Shown: positions 39,843 through 49,446, counted from the first letter of the stretch. The stretch: DNA of 64,000 bases from Anaerosacchariphilus polymeriproducens (GCF_003363435.1 NZ_QRCT01000051.1:62001-126000), one strand, 5' to 3'. Translations and numbers: made by a program. The notes: a model not told the origin generated them from the sequence alone.

Positions 39843-40162
39843 GATACGTCACCTCATTATATATTGTTCAGAATGAAAATCACTACTAATTAACTTATAC
39901 TTTTACAACTCCAATTTCACTTACCTATTTACTACAGTCTACTTATTTTAACATTTGATAACTATCTCATTTATTATACTTATTTTATTTTTTCAACAGT
40001 TAAATTAGAAAGACTTTTTTTATTCTAACTGCTTCCAGCTTCAGTAATTGCTTTTCTATCAGACTTTGTTCTATCGAACTCCCTTTCGTTTTTACTACTG
40101 TTTTTCTTTTCTCTCTCCTCATCTTATCACATCTGTTTATTCTTTTTCTTTTTTGATAAGAA
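39843..40162. other. Gene-free AT-rich spacer
   Basis: No credible coding frame, RNA gene or repeat is seen here; it separates the broken acetyltransferase from the terminator of the Ig-like gene. Confidence 0.6.
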
Positions 40163-40189
40163 TGAACTAGCTATCAATCAGCTAGTTCA
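40163..40189 (-). terminator. Terminator of the Ig-like surface protein gene
   Basis: Perfect 10-bp stem TGAACTAGCT / AGCTAGTTCA with a 7-base loop, 20 bases after the stop. The tail on the minus strand (TTCTTATC) is only moderately T-rich. Confidence 0.65.
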
Positions 40190-40209
40190 CACCAAAATCT
40201 TAATCTAAT

Positions 40210-43200
40210 CTATTTCACCTTAACAACCTTCCTCTTACGAAGCACGAACACTACGCCTGCTCCGATTCCTCCAAGCAATAAAACACCTCCTGCAATTGGA
40301 AGGGCCTTCTTTCCCTGCGTCTTTACGCCGATAATCCAGCTCTTGGTCACATAGAAGTCTTTCACTTCCACTTCTTTTTCCGTTCCCGCCGCATCGACCG
40401 CTACGATCTTGACCTTATGTTTTTGCGTCGTGTTCCCATCGATAGGGAAGGTAAAGTCCTCTTTTCCTGCCACCATCTGTTGGATCTTCTCGTTGTCCCA
40501 AGTCTCTGCTGCTTCCCCATAGGCGGATTCGTTAGCGGTTCCGTTATAAGTAGTATGATAAACTTTAACTTCCTGCAGTTTCATGTTATCATCGATGACC
40601 ATGGTCACGTCCTTCTTTTCTTCCTGATACGCTTCCCGGTCAGAAAGGTTCGTCACGATGACCTTCGGTGCCGTCTTGTCTACCGCGAATCGTAGTTCCA
40701 TATCCTTGGTATCCATGTTGTTCTCCGATTGGTTGTCTGCCGCATCCACCGAATACAACGCCAAGCTGTAATAACCGTCATTTACAAAGTTCTTTTTGAA
40801 AATCTTGTAGGTATACTGGTTCCATTGTCCGTTCCCTTCTGTCTTTTGGATCTGATAATCTTCTCCTTCTTTCAGGCTCTTCGTCTGGTTGTCCTGAAAT
40901 AAGGTCAGTGTTCTCTCCTTTAAGGAATTCACGTTGGTCTCCTGAATCATGATGTCCTGCTCTTTGGTCAGGTAGGAGCCATTGATTTTTTGGGTCGCTT
41001 CATCCAGCGTATACACCGAACCATTGCGGTTCACTGAAAATACGATCTGCTCTGCTTCCTGTACCCTGCCATCTGCCTCGGTCACCTTTGCTGCTTTGTT
41101 CTCATTTCCGGCTTGATCCGTTACGGTCGCCGTCAGGAGATAGATTCCGTCCTTCTTTAAGTTGCTCACGGCATAACGCTGGCCGTTTTCAACTGCCTGT
41201 GCACTGCCAAGTAAGTCATCACAGTTTTGGATTCCCTCTAACGTCACAAGGTTTAAGTGCGGGGTCAGACCGGCGAAATTCTCATCCGATGCCTCAAGGA
41301 CAAATCCTACGTTCGTCTCTTTTTTCTCTGCATCCCTTCCGCTGTTGGCCGAATGGTTCTTGATTCCCGTTACGGTCAGAGCGGGCTTGGTTTTGTCCAC
41401 ACAGAACGTGATCTCCTTAAGGTCTGCCGCCTGGTTCCCGGCTTTGTCCGTATAATCCATGTCAAAGGTATAGACCTGGTCGTCCTCAAAGCGGATGCTT
41501 GCCGTATGGACATCCCCATTGCTGGTAAAGCTGCTGATGCCCGGTGCCGCTCCTTGGTCTTTCGCTTTCAATACCGTCTTGATACGGCTGGTCTCAAAGT
41601 TGTGCTCCCTTATGGTCACGGTCGCCGTACGCCCTTCCTTATAAAATGTCTCACGCTGCGCCTGGTTATTATCATACGTGACTTCTATGACCGGTGCCGT
41701 CGTATCGACCGTGAACTTCTGCTGCGGGATGTCCGCCGCCTGATTCCCGGCCAAATCCTCAAAGCTCATGGCAAAGGTATAATCCCCTTCCTGTTGATAC
41801 GGGATGGTCGCCGTATACGTCGTCTGATCCGGATCCTGACGGTTCTCATGCTTCGTCCAGCCGCTGATGGAAGGCGCACTGCCCTCACTGTTTGTCACCG
41901 TCACCTTCGCATCTGCCTCGTTGAAATTTCGTTCCGTCACGGTAAGCGTCGCCGTTCTTCCTTCTTTGTAATACTGTGTCTCTGATTCGAATTCCTTATC
42001 ATAGGAATTGTTGTCATACGTGACTGCAAGGACCGGTGCGGTCTTATCGATGCTAAACGTTCGTTCCTCTCTTGTTTCATAGCCGGCACGGTCTGTGAGT
42101 ACGGCACGGACTTTGATGTTGTTGCGGTTGTTCGCCACTTTGATGCTCTTTGCCAGCTCTGTCACCAGGTTCTCATCCTTTTCTACGATCTGCGCACTTC
42201 CCTGACGGATCGTTCCCTCTTCCCCGATGACGATCGTCTCTTCCTGCGTCACGTTCCCGGTGTCTACTTCTTCCACCTGGTAAGTCACTTTGGCAAGACC
42301 GGAAAGGCTGTCGCCAAACGCACAGTCTACGGTCACATCCCCCCGGTACAGGTCATTTCCTGCCTGGTCTTTCCCGCTCACTTTCTCCGGAATCGTCATC
42401 GTAAGTTTGGCATCCTTCTGATGCTGCTCCAAAGATTCGATGATCACCGCGTTCGGGCTGACTGTTTTGCTCTTTTCTCCGACCTTGTCCTTCGCATAGG
42501 CGAAGATCTTTCCTTTGAAGCCTGCTTTGATCTCAAAACGGATCTTATTTCCGATCACGTCTGCTTCCTTCCATGCAGAAGGGACTCCATTTTTGTTAAA
42601 GCTGTAATCGACCGTATAGTAAGAAATCTTGTCCACACCGGATCCGGTCTCATTATCCTTTGCTTCGAGAATCACGGTCGTATCCTTCTGGAAAAAGTAC
42701 CCATAGTCTACGGTTCGAATGATCCCCGGATGTTTGATGTCCGTACCGTGCGGGGCAAACGAGATCTTTGTGATCTCAGGCGGCGTGATATCCTGTTTCG
42801 CCTCACAAGTCTCCATCCCGGTATTTCCGGCATTATCCGTGGCTCTTACCTGGATGCGGTATCCGCCGTCTTCTGCCGGAATCGAACCGGTACTTACGGT
42901 ATACGCCACATGGTCGAGCACCGTCTTGTTGTCCTTGCTCTCCTTCTCCGTCAGAATGGGCTGCTGGTTGCTGTCCTTTTTGATGTTCTTTCCATTGACC
43001 ATCACCTCAACGGACTGCAGTCCGGAATCCACATCGGAAATGGAAAGGTTGAAGCTCGCTTCTCCATGATAATAAATATCTCCGGTCCCTACTTCTTTGT
43101 AAGCGCCTGTTTTTTTCTTTTCGATCTGAATCGTTGGGCTGGTCTTCTCCACCACGATCTCATCGCCCTTTTCTTCATCGATGTCACTTGGCTTTGTCAC

Positions 43201-44694
43201 AGCAGATTCATTCCCTGCGACGTCCTTTACTTTCGCAGAAAGGACTTTCCGGTACACTTCGCCTTCTTTTCCCGCAATGTCAAACGAGGCCTTTACAGTG
43301 CCGTTCTTTTGTTTCACGAGACTTTCTCCGGTAGCTTCTCCGATTACAGACACGCCGCTTTGTCCTTTGTCATCTCCATAAAGAGTGATGGACTCCATCC
43401 CGGAGCTTACCACGTCATCGTCTTCCTGGTCTTCGTCGGTGGCCGTTACCGTCACCTTGACCCCTTCCTTACAGAAGATACCACCGGTCAGCCAGCGGAT
43501 GAACTTGGACGCTAGGTTGTCATGGATGGGGGAGAACTCATACGATACAATTTCCGGGGAGTGGGTGTCGATTTGGAATTTGTAGGGGATGGGGGCTTTT
43601 GTAATGCAACCGATATCATTTTCGGCCCAAATATAATAGGTCTCATCCACGCCCTCTTCCCCTGCCGGTACTTCGAATGTAAACTGTCCGTTGACAGGTT
43701 TTTTAATTACTTGTGTCTCCTTTAAATTCTCTGAGGTTCCATAATGAATTTTAGTTACGATATGGTTTCTATTCGAATCGATATTAGGATCTAAGTCCGC
43801 ATCAATCGTAACCGTTACCTTATCCTTACCCCAGCCTGTGGTCTGTTCACTTCCTCCATTTGTCCAGCTACCTCCGGCTGTGTCTGTGATCTTGTTGATA
43901 ATAGGAGGAGTTTTATCCACGTTTACCCGTATCATCTGAGGTGTGACTGTCTTATTCCCTGCCTGGTCATAAGCCCAGACATATAAATCACCATATGTAG
44001 TATTATCTAATAGAAAAGAGTACCTTCCATCTTTGTCCAGAAATGCCGTATAAACTTCATCTGCTTTTGTTTCAAAAGTGTCTAATTCATAACGCTCCAA
44101 ATTTACCCCATACCGTATTTCCTTTAATCCGGAACCAGAGTGAGCATCCGATGCCTTCCCACTAATGGTCACATCTTTCCCGGTGGGGTCTGCATCCGCA
44201 TCACTGTGAATCGACTCTACCGTAGGAGCCTCTTTATCAACTTTCACATCAATGACCTTTAAATCAGATTTATTCTTTTTTCCATCATACGCCCAGATAT
44301 AATAGGTCGCTTCGGTACTACTGTAGATCGGAATGTGAATCGTTTGATCTTCAGCATTTTCAGCAATCACATGACCGCTTTCCTCATAGGTATCATGTTC
44401 ATAAAAAAAGCGATACATGTCTTTATTATTCGTATATTTATACCGATAAGGCGTATCTTGTGAAGACTTCCCGCCTTTTATTTTTCCTGTAATGGTAACA
44501 TCCTGATTGCTCCACACAGTATCCGGTGTTTTTGTTAACTCCTCAATCCGGATCTCACCTTGATCCTCATCCTTGGTCTGCTCCTCATCCTCCGTCTGAT
44601 CAGCAAAAACCTCCAGAGAATATATCGGAACACTGTGAAACAGCACCACGATCGCAACTGCAAGTGATAGCAGCCTCTTATATAACTTTCTCAT
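40210..44694 (-). CDS. Large Ig-like repeat surface protein
   Basis: 1494 aa. A signal peptide (about 1-31) is followed by an acidic stretch and roughly ten Ig-like modules, several opening with DKTAP or VDKEAPT and containing TVTERNFNEADAKV- or TVTIREHNFE-type blocks. Two modules near 900-1110 are clear duplicates (ETQYYKEGRTATLTV and ETFYKEGRTATVTI). The C-terminus is ALPIAGG, a hydrophobic span and RKRKVVKVK, the shape of a sortase signal with a degenerate motif. Much of the gene is near 50 per cent GC, unlike its neighbours, and codon use differs. Likely cell-wall or membrane-anchored adhesin. Start at 44694 behind AAAGGAGAG. Confidence 0.85.
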   Translation of the reverse strand: MRKLYKRLLSLAVAIVVLFHSVPIYSLEVFADQTEDEEQTKDEDQGEIRIEELTKTPDTVWSNQDVTITGKIKGGKSSQDTPYRYKYTNNKDMYRFFYEHDTYEESGHVIAENAEDQTIHIPIYSSTEATYYIWAYDGKKNKSDLKVIDVKVDKEAPTVESIHSDADADPTGKDVTISGKASDAHSGSGLKEIRYGVNLERYELDTFETKADEVYTAFLDKDGRYSFLLDNTTYGDLYVWAYDQAGNKTVTPQMIRVNVDKTPPIINKITDTAGGSWTNGGSEQTTGWGKDKVTVTIDADLDPNIDSNRNHIVTKIHYGTSENLKETQVIKKPVNGQFTFEVPAGEEGVDETYYIWAENDIGCITKAPIPYKFQIDTHSPEIVSYEFSPIHDNLASKFIRWLTGGIFCKEGVKVTVTATDEDQEDDDVVSSGMESITLYGDDKGQSGVSVIGEATGESLVKQKNGTVKASFDIAGKEGEVYRKVLSAKVKDVAGNESAVTKPSDIDEEKGDEIVVEKTSPTIQIEKKKTGAYKEVGTGDIYYHGEASFNLSISDVDSGLQSVEVMVNGKNIKKDSNQQPILTEKESKDNKTVLDHVAYTVSTGSIPAEDGGYRIQVRATDNAGNTGMETCEAKQDITPPEITKISFAPHGTDIKHPGIIRTVDYGYFFQKDTTVILEAKDNETGSGVDKISYYTVDYSFNKNGVPSAWKEADVIGNKIRFEIKAGFKGKIFAYAKDKVGEKSKTVSPNAVIIESLEQHQKDAKLTMTIPEKVSGKDQAGNDLYRGDVTVDCAFGDSLSGLAKVTYQVEEVDTGNVTQEETIVIGEEGTIRQGSAQIVEKDENLVTELAKSIKVANNRNNIKVRAVLTDRAGYETREERTFSIDKTAPVLAVTYDNNSYDKEFESETQYYKEGRTATLTVTERNFNEADAKVTVTNSEGSAPSISGWTKHENRQDPDQTTYTATIPYQQEGDYTFAMSFEDLAGNQAADIPQQKFTVDTTAPVIEVTYDNNQAQRETFYKEGRTATVTIREHNFETSRIKTVLKAKDQGAAPGISSFTSNGDVHTASIRFEDDQVYTFDMDYTDKAGNQAADLKEITFCVDKTKPALTVTGIKNHSANSGRDAEKKETNVGFVLEASDENFAGLTPHLNLVTLEGIQNCDDLLGSAQAVENGQRYAVSNLKKDGIYLLTATVTDQAGNENKAAKVTEADGRVQEAEQIVFSVNRNGSVYTLDEATQKINGSYLTKEQDIMIQETNVNSLKERTLTLFQDNQTKSLKEGEDYQIQKTEGNGQWNQYTYKIFKKNFVNDGYYSLALYSVDAADNQSENNMDTKDMELRFAVDKTAPKVIVTNLSDREAYQEEKKDVTMVIDDNMKLQEVKVYHTTYNGTANESAYGEAAETWDNEKIQQMVAGKEDFTFPIDGNTTQKHKVKIVAVDAAGTEKEVEVKDFYVTKSWIIGVKTQGKKALPIAGGVLLLGGIGAGVVFVLRKRKVVKVK

Positions 44695-44830
44695 AATGAC
44701 TCATCTCTCCTTTATAGTTCTTATAAAATTTTCTTATCTTACTTTATAGTAATTTAATTAAATAACTTTCTAATAAACTGATTGCATTTGAAGCAAACAT
44801 TGTTTATAAACTTGGCAATTATTCTCATAA

Positions 44831-46903
44831 CTATTTCACCATCTTTACCCTGCTATAAGCACCATAAATCCTTTTCCCTGCGGAATCTTTCTGAAATGCT
44901 CTTACACGGATATAATATTTGCTTCCCTTTTTACAGCCCTTTAAAGTTTTCGTGAGCTTTTTAGTAGAAACACTCTTAACCTGATTGGTAAATGTCGCAT
45001 TCGTTGCATAAAAAATCTGATAACCATCCGTGTTCTTTTGTTTCTTTAAAGTCACTGCGATTCTGTCTCCTGACCTCACAGCTCTTGTAGTCCTTGGTGC
45101 AGTCGGTGCTTTCACTTTCCTCCACTTCGCATATAACGTATAGTTCTTTTTACTTCTTTTAGAAATACCAGTTATCTTCTTTGTCATCCGCCTATTCGTA
45201 TACCACCCTTTGAACAGGTAGCCTCTACGAATTGGATCCTTTAACGTAATCTTTTTCTTATAATAAGTAGATGGATTAAATTTTGGATTTCTTCCTCCAT
45301 TCAATTTGTAATCTATCTGATAACCAACCGATAGCCTACAAGTCGCTTTCTTCCTGCCTCCATCTTTTGACATTACAATAATTGTTGTAGTACCATTACG
45401 TTTTGCAGTAATCACACCTCTTTGACTGACCGTTGCCACTCTTTTATTAGAACTTTTATAAGTCACTCCTTTATTGTCCGCATTGCTTGGTCGGATTGAA
45501 GTCCGTAACGTAAAACTCTTTCCTTTTCGAAGCGTCGCTTTTGTCCTACTCAGTTTGATTTTTGATACTTTTACCGTATCCCTTACTTTGGCTGCCACAA
45601 CAACGTCATAGTCTGGCATGGGAAACGTTTTTTTATTTAAATCAATATAAGTCTTCTTACTTGGCTCCTTTACTTGATAATAGTAAAGAGCTGACAGCTT
45701 TTTCCCTTTGGCACAACGGACACTCACCTTGACCGTTTCCCCTCTAATGCCTGTAACGGAATTGGCTGGACCACTTCCATACTTCGGTGTCAGATTCGTC
45801 AGCTTGATTACTACATTTTTTTGACTATTTATCGATGCCCTCCATTTCGGTAAAATGTAAATGGCATCCGCTAAACTATACCCAGCCATAGATCCATTTC
45901 CCAAAGATAAACAATCTACCCGAGTTAGTGTATTAAAATGTGTTCCTTCAAAGTAAGCCATCTTCCTCCCCGGATTAAAATCCCCAAAGTATACAAACCG
46001 ATTGTTAGGATCCTTTCTTGCATAAAATGCATTAAAAGCTTTCGCATAAGCCTTTACCTCTCCGCCATTAAAGTGAATCTGCCCATAAAAAGAATAAAGT
46101 GCTGCATCCCAACTGTCAATGCTTGTTGCTGTCACATGACTCCCCTCATTAAAATAAAGATCTCCCTTATAAGCCTCAATAGCCCGCCTAAAAGAATTTA
46201 CCACTAAGGTTCCACCATTGGCTTCAAACCGGGAATTCTCCCCCCCCAAGTAAACACCAGCACTATATGGCCCTTTTCCTGTTACGGTCACGTTTCCACC
46301 ATTTTGAATAAACTGATTCACAATGACAGCATTAAAACTATTCGCCACTATATTTAGTGTTCCACTGTTAATATAGGCTTTTCCACCAGAACGAAGAGCT
46401 CCTCCATCACAATGAATCGTAACATTCGCGTTTAATACTAACTTGGCACCTTGGTCATTGGTACTATATTTACTATCAAATTCAATACCATGATAAAAAG
46501 AATGAATGGTCAATTTCCCTGTTCCTTTTATGGATATCGTATAGATTCCATCAGATTCATAGTAAATACCAAAACCTGTTGTATTCGTAATACTATTAAT
46601 CACGTTATTTCCGAGCAATACAATATCAAAATCTCCGGGAGCGTAGCTATAATCAATCTCCTTTCCCTTATAATTATGCAACGTCAACGTTGCATTCTTG
46701 ATTCCATTTGCCGGAACAAAACTCCAGGTACCTCCCAAACTTCCTTTCCCGCTGGAGGACACATATGGATTTACGTTGCTTCCATCAATAGTCAAAGTTG
46801 CCGTCTCTGCAAAAACCGTATTCTTCATCCCAACCAGCATCAGTAATGCGATTGCTAACATTAAAATATTTCGTATGTATTTTACTTTTCTTGGTCTTAC
46901 CAT
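44831..46903 (-). CDS. Secreted InlB-repeat/Ig-like adhesin-type protein
   Basis: 690 aa. The start at 46903 (MVRPRKVK) is preceded by AGGAAGGAAG; a signal peptide ends near FAETATL. Residues about 35-370 are short beta-strand repeats that look like a right-handed beta helix (LTIDGSNVNPYVSSSGKG, GGALRSGGKAYINSGTLNI). Next comes a Big_2 domain (KIKLSRTKATLRKGKSFTL), an InlB/Listeria-Bacteroides repeat (YKLNGG through FKGWYTN and YTLYAKW) and a fibronectin III-like end. No anchor is seen; the basic repeats may bind the wall. It lies 136 bases before the Ig-like gene on the same strand. Confidence 0.82.
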   Translation of the reverse strand: MVRPRKVKYIRNILMLAIALLMLVGMKNTVFAETATLTIDGSNVNPYVSSSGKGSLGGTWSFVPANGIKNATLTLHNYKGKEIDYSYAPGDFDIVLLGNNVINSITNTTGFGIYYESDGIYTISIKGTGKLTIHSFYHGIEFDSKYSTNDQGAKLVLNANVTIHCDGGALRSGGKAYINSGTLNIVANSFNAVIVNQFIQNGGNVTVTGKGPYSAGVYLGGENSRFEANGGTLVVNSFRRAIEAYKGDLYFNEGSHVTATSIDSWDAALYSFYGQIHFNGGEVKAYAKAFNAFYARKDPNNRFVYFGDFNPGRKMAYFEGTHFNTLTRVDCLSLGNGSMAGYSLADAIYILPKWRASINSQKNVVIKLTNLTPKYGSGPANSVTGIRGETVKVSVRCAKGKKLSALYYYQVKEPSKKTYIDLNKKTFPMPDYDVVVAAKVRDTVKVSKIKLSRTKATLRKGKSFTLRTSIRPSNADNKGVTYKSSNKRVATVSQRGVITAKRNGTTTIIVMSKDGGRKKATCRLSVGYQIDYKLNGGRNPKFNPSTYYKKKITLKDPIRRGYLFKGWYTNRRMTKKITGISKRSKKNYTLYAKWRKVKAPTAPRTTRAVRSGDRIAVTLKKQKNTDGYQIFYATNATFTNQVKSVSTKKLTKTLKGCKKGSKYYIRVRAFQKDSAGKRIYGAYSRVKMVK

Positions 46904-46988
46904 AAATATTCTTCCTTCCTGCATTCCTATTTATCCTCTCCTTTATACTTTCATTCTTGTAATAATTTCCAAGCTGAAATCTTCTCAC

Positions 46989-47022
46989 AAAAAAATGCAT
47001 CCCTGTTAGGAACAGTTATGCA
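46989..47022 (-). terminator. Intrinsic terminator inside the adhesin leader (attenuator)
   Basis: Minus strand: TGCAT-aa-CTGTT-cct-AACAG-gg-ATGCA followed by seven T. It lies between the promoter at 47114-47142 and the start codon at 46903, so expression needs read-through or antitermination. Confidence 0.75.
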
Positions 47023-47113
47023 AGGCTTTCATCTATCTTATTTAAGCATTAAAATACTTGGAAGTTTCATTTTTAAATCAGACTCTCCTCTTGTCCCTCA
47101 TTCCCTCGTCTAT

Positions 47114-47142
47114 ATTATAACAAACTTGTTATCCACTTCCAA
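47114..47142 (-). promoter_or_regulatory. Promoter of the InlB-repeat protein gene
   Basis: Minus-strand TTGGAA (47142-47137), 17-base spacer, TATAAT (47119-47114). Predicted start near 47107, about 200 bases before the ATG. The leader also has a small hairpin (AAGTATT/AATGCTT) upstream of the terminator. Confidence 0.65.
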
Positions 47143-47520
47143 GACAAAATATTCCAAAGGAGCGGTCGAATTATCTAACAATATATTGATTGCTCCATCT
47201 ATTTTCTCTTTATTTCATACCTTAAGGGAACCAAATAAATTCCATTTCCATTGAATACTAAGTAAAGTTTTTAAATTCCCACAAACTCCAGTAAACTCTC
47301 AAACAAGTAAGATTTTCAAACAAAAATCCATTTCAGTTATAAGATTCCCTAAATATAAATTCAAAGACTAAAAAATCAGGAGATTTATAGAAGCACTTTT
47401 TGCTAGTATTTTGTATTCTTTAACAGATGAAGTTCATTCAAAGCCGTTTCTTAGTAGATTATATATATACATTACAACACTCAAACCAAACAAACCGAAG
47501 CCGCCTTAACCTTCCGAAAA

Positions 47521-47665
47521 ATATTCCCATAAAATGATTTGTGCAAACTCTTATGCCATGGAAATGAGACTTAAACGAATAGAAGGCTTTCCTGATATTC
47601 GTTTTGCTTAAGGCTCATTGAAATGTTCGACATAATCGTTTGCACAAACCATTTTATGGGAATAT
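47521..47665. repeat. 145-bp palindromic (MITE-like) element
   Basis: 28-bp arms (47521-47548 and 47638-47665) are complementary with one mismatch; they start ATATTCCCATAAAATG. The interior continues as an imperfect palindrome (ATGAGACTTAA.. and ..TTAAGGCTCAT), so the whole unit can fold into one hairpin. The right arm supplies the last codons and stop of the 145-aa protein at 47654. Confidence 0.7.
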
Positions 47666-48091
47666 CTCCAAATTTTCACTTCTAAATCTAGTAAGAACAT
47701 CATCCACATAAATATTAACTTTTTCCGGTTTACTATTTACTGAAACTTCCCCCAGCAAGGTAGTATCTACATATTCATCATTAGAAGCCAAATTTTTATT
47801 AATAAAAACATTTAAATTCCGGTTCTTATATTCAACCTTAAAAGAAAAAAAGCAGTAATCATTTTGATTTACCAGTTTATTGTAATAAATAATATAATCT
47901 GTTTTGTTTTTAGATGATGCTAAATAAAGACCAGGTGACTTATCCTTTTCCTTTTTCCAATTAACTAGTTTCGTATTATCCTTAATAATTGAATACTCTA
48001 ATTCATCATTTTGATTTTTCTGTAAATATGCTACAAAACAGACGAGAACAGTAACTAAACATAAGCAAATTATAGTTATTTTCTTTTTCAT
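47654..48091 (-). CDS. Small membrane-anchored protein of unknown function
   Basis: 145 aa. Start at 48091 (MKKKITIICLC) with a spaced AAAGG. One N-terminal span (about 4-22), without a clear lipobox, then a short linker and an extracellular domain of about 115 residues ending in SENLEIFP. I do not recognise the family. Its last three codons and stop lie in the palindromic element, suggesting the original end was replaced or the element was co-opted. The next gene upstream is the flagellin-like gene, separated by a terminator. Confidence 0.65.
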   Translation of the reverse strand: MKKKITIICLCLVTVLVCFVAYLQKNQNDELEYSIIKDNTKLVNWKKEKDKSPGLYLASSKNKTDYIIYYNKLVNQNDYCFFSFKVEYKNRNLNVFINKNLASNDEYVDTTLLGEVSVNSKPEKVNIYVDDVLTRFRSENLEIFP

Positions 48092-48260
48092 ATATATCTT
48101 AATACCTTTCAAAATTTTGAATAGCTTAGCTACCCACTTTCTTTTTATACTTCATTAACACATTTTAGCAAACAAACAATATAAAACAACTTAATTATCA
48201 TTATATCTTTTCTTAATTTATTCTCTAGTATGAATTTTACAGAAAAGAACCTACTCACAC

Positions 48261-48304
48261 AAAAAAGCCACTGCAGGCATCAATCAACAAAACCTACAAT
48301 GACT
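48261..48304 (-). terminator. Terminator of the flagellin-like gene
   Basis: Minus strand: AGTCATTGTAGG, 15-base loop, CCTGCAGTGGCT, then TTTTTT; a 12-bp helix counting G-U pairs, 18 bases after the stop. Confidence 0.8.
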
Positions 48305-48322
48305 TTCTACTTTATTATGATA

Positions 48323-49090
48323 TTATCCAAACATTCTCTGCATCAATAAAGATTTACTTTTATTTTCAATTTGTGCCTTTTGTGCAAAATAGCGATATTG
48401 CTCCAATACTTTATCCTTCTGTTTCTCAGTTAAGGCTTTTCCAATATCTAAGTCTTCCAGAGTGCTTTTGGAAGCTGTCATATTATAAGAAGCATTTTGA
48501 TTATAATTCATAATAGAATCCAACGAATTACTCTGTGCTCCCAAATCACTTCTACTTGAAGATATGGTTTCTAAGGCTTTATCAATATCATCCAAATTGA
48601 AGTTTCCAGTGACATCAAAATTAGCTATTCCTAATGACTCTAAGGTTGAATTTGCAAATTTAATTTTCATACCACTGCCGTCAGGATTGGTAGCAATATT
48701 CATATCAGCCATACTTCCATCTAAAAGAGATTTTTTGTTGAATTCTGTACCTTTGGCTGCATCCTGAATCGACTGTTTTAACTGTTCTATTTCTTTTTGC
48801 ATCGCTGTTAAATCTTCCGCATTATAAATTGCAGAATTAGAAGCTTTTACCCCCAATTCCCTCATACGCTGAAGATTATCTGTTATGCTGGCTAATGCTC
48901 CATCCGCAACATTGATAGCATCCTTTGCTGTGGCCGCGTTATCTGTTCCAACATCATATCCATTCTTTGCTGTTTCTAATTTTTCTGCTATGGCTAAACC
49001 TGAAGGATTATCGGCGGCTGTTGTTATTGAGGACATGGAGGCCAGATTATCATAACCAATTCCATAACTTCCGATTGCGGAAATTCCCAT
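48323..49090 (-). CDS. Short divergent flagellin-like protein
   Basis: 255 aa. Start at 49090 (MGISAIGSYG), weak GGTGAT site. The N-terminal flagellin domain is clear (ITTAADNPSGLAIAEKL, NLQRMRELGVKASN, KEIEQLKQSIQDAAKGTEFN). A short middle (about 110-160) leads to a degenerate C-terminal domain (ALETISSSRSDLGAQSNSLD), after which the sequence leaves the flagellin pattern: the last 60 residues are a charged helix instead of the usual SQAGQSMLAQANQ end. It may be a minor filament or hook-filament subunit, not the main one. Its promoter is of housekeeping type. Confidence 0.8.
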   Translation of the reverse strand: MGISAIGSYGIGYDNLASMSSITTAADNPSGLAIAEKLETAKNGYDVGTDNAATAKDAINVADGALASITDNLQRMRELGVKASNSAIYNAEDLTAMQKEIEQLKQSIQDAAKGTEFNKKSLLDGSMADMNIATNPDGSGMKIKFANSTLESLGIANFDVTGNFNLDDIDKALETISSSRSDLGAQSNSLDSIMNYNQNASYNMTASKSTLEDLDIGKALTEKQKDKVLEQYRYFAQKAQIENKSKSLLMQRMFG

Positions 49091-49148
49091 ACCAATCACC
49101 ACTTTCTTTCATTTTACTTTATTTTTGTAAACTGTTCCATTTTTTTCT

Positions 49149-49177
49149 ATTATACAAGATTTTTCAGCAAATTTCAA
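49149..49177 (-). promoter_or_regulatory. Vegetative promoter of the flagellin-like gene
   Basis: Minus-strand TTGAAA (49177-49172), 17-base spacer, TATAAT (49154-49149). Predicted start near 49142. The flagellar-sigma motif is not seen. From 49178 to 49413 there is nothing else that I can support. Confidence 0.7.
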
Positions 49178-49413
49178 GTCATTTCTACATTTGCAAGTCA
49201 ATTTAATCTTTTATTATTTCCTCTTACTCTATCTCAGAACATAAAATGTTATAACAGTACCAATTGACAATTGAATTCTAAGATTTCCCAATAATCTTTA
49301 TATTTGATAAGTGTAAATCCTCTATAATAAATTTTCAATAATTCAAACAAAGCAGTCCTATATGTATAATCCTGTGCACCATAACTTTTAAACTATGTAA
49401 ATTTGGATATAAT

Positions 49414-49446
49414 AAAAAAGGATACTTGTAAATCTAAGTATCCTTT
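49414..49446 (-). terminator. Terminator of toxin mRNA, module 2
   Basis: Minus strand: AAAGGATACTT, 8-base loop, AAGTATCCTTTTTT. The stem matches module 1 in place but with compensating base changes. Confidence 0.78.

Larger units (their letters stand above)
46925..47520. other. Long intergenic region: leader and promoter, otherwise no gene
   Basis: The left part (46925-47142) is the leader and promoter of the adhesin-type gene. From 47143 to 47520 I see no credible gene, RNA or repeat. Confidence 0.55.

Noticed and set aside
42421-43515. A 364-codon open frame on the plus strand opposite the Ig-like gene
   Set aside because: It is the mirror of a GC-rich repetitive gene; its translation is Arg/Leu/His-rich without domain pattern, and it has no ribosome-binding site.
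46904-47107. Cyclic di-GMP-I or -II riboswitch in the adhesin leader
   Set aside because: The expected GCAAA/ACGCAAAGCC core of class I and the class II core are not visible; only the terminator is kept as a feature.
49091-49260. Flagellar sigma factor promoter for the flagellin-like gene
   Set aside because: No TAAA..GCCGATAA pattern; a clean vegetative promoter fits instead.
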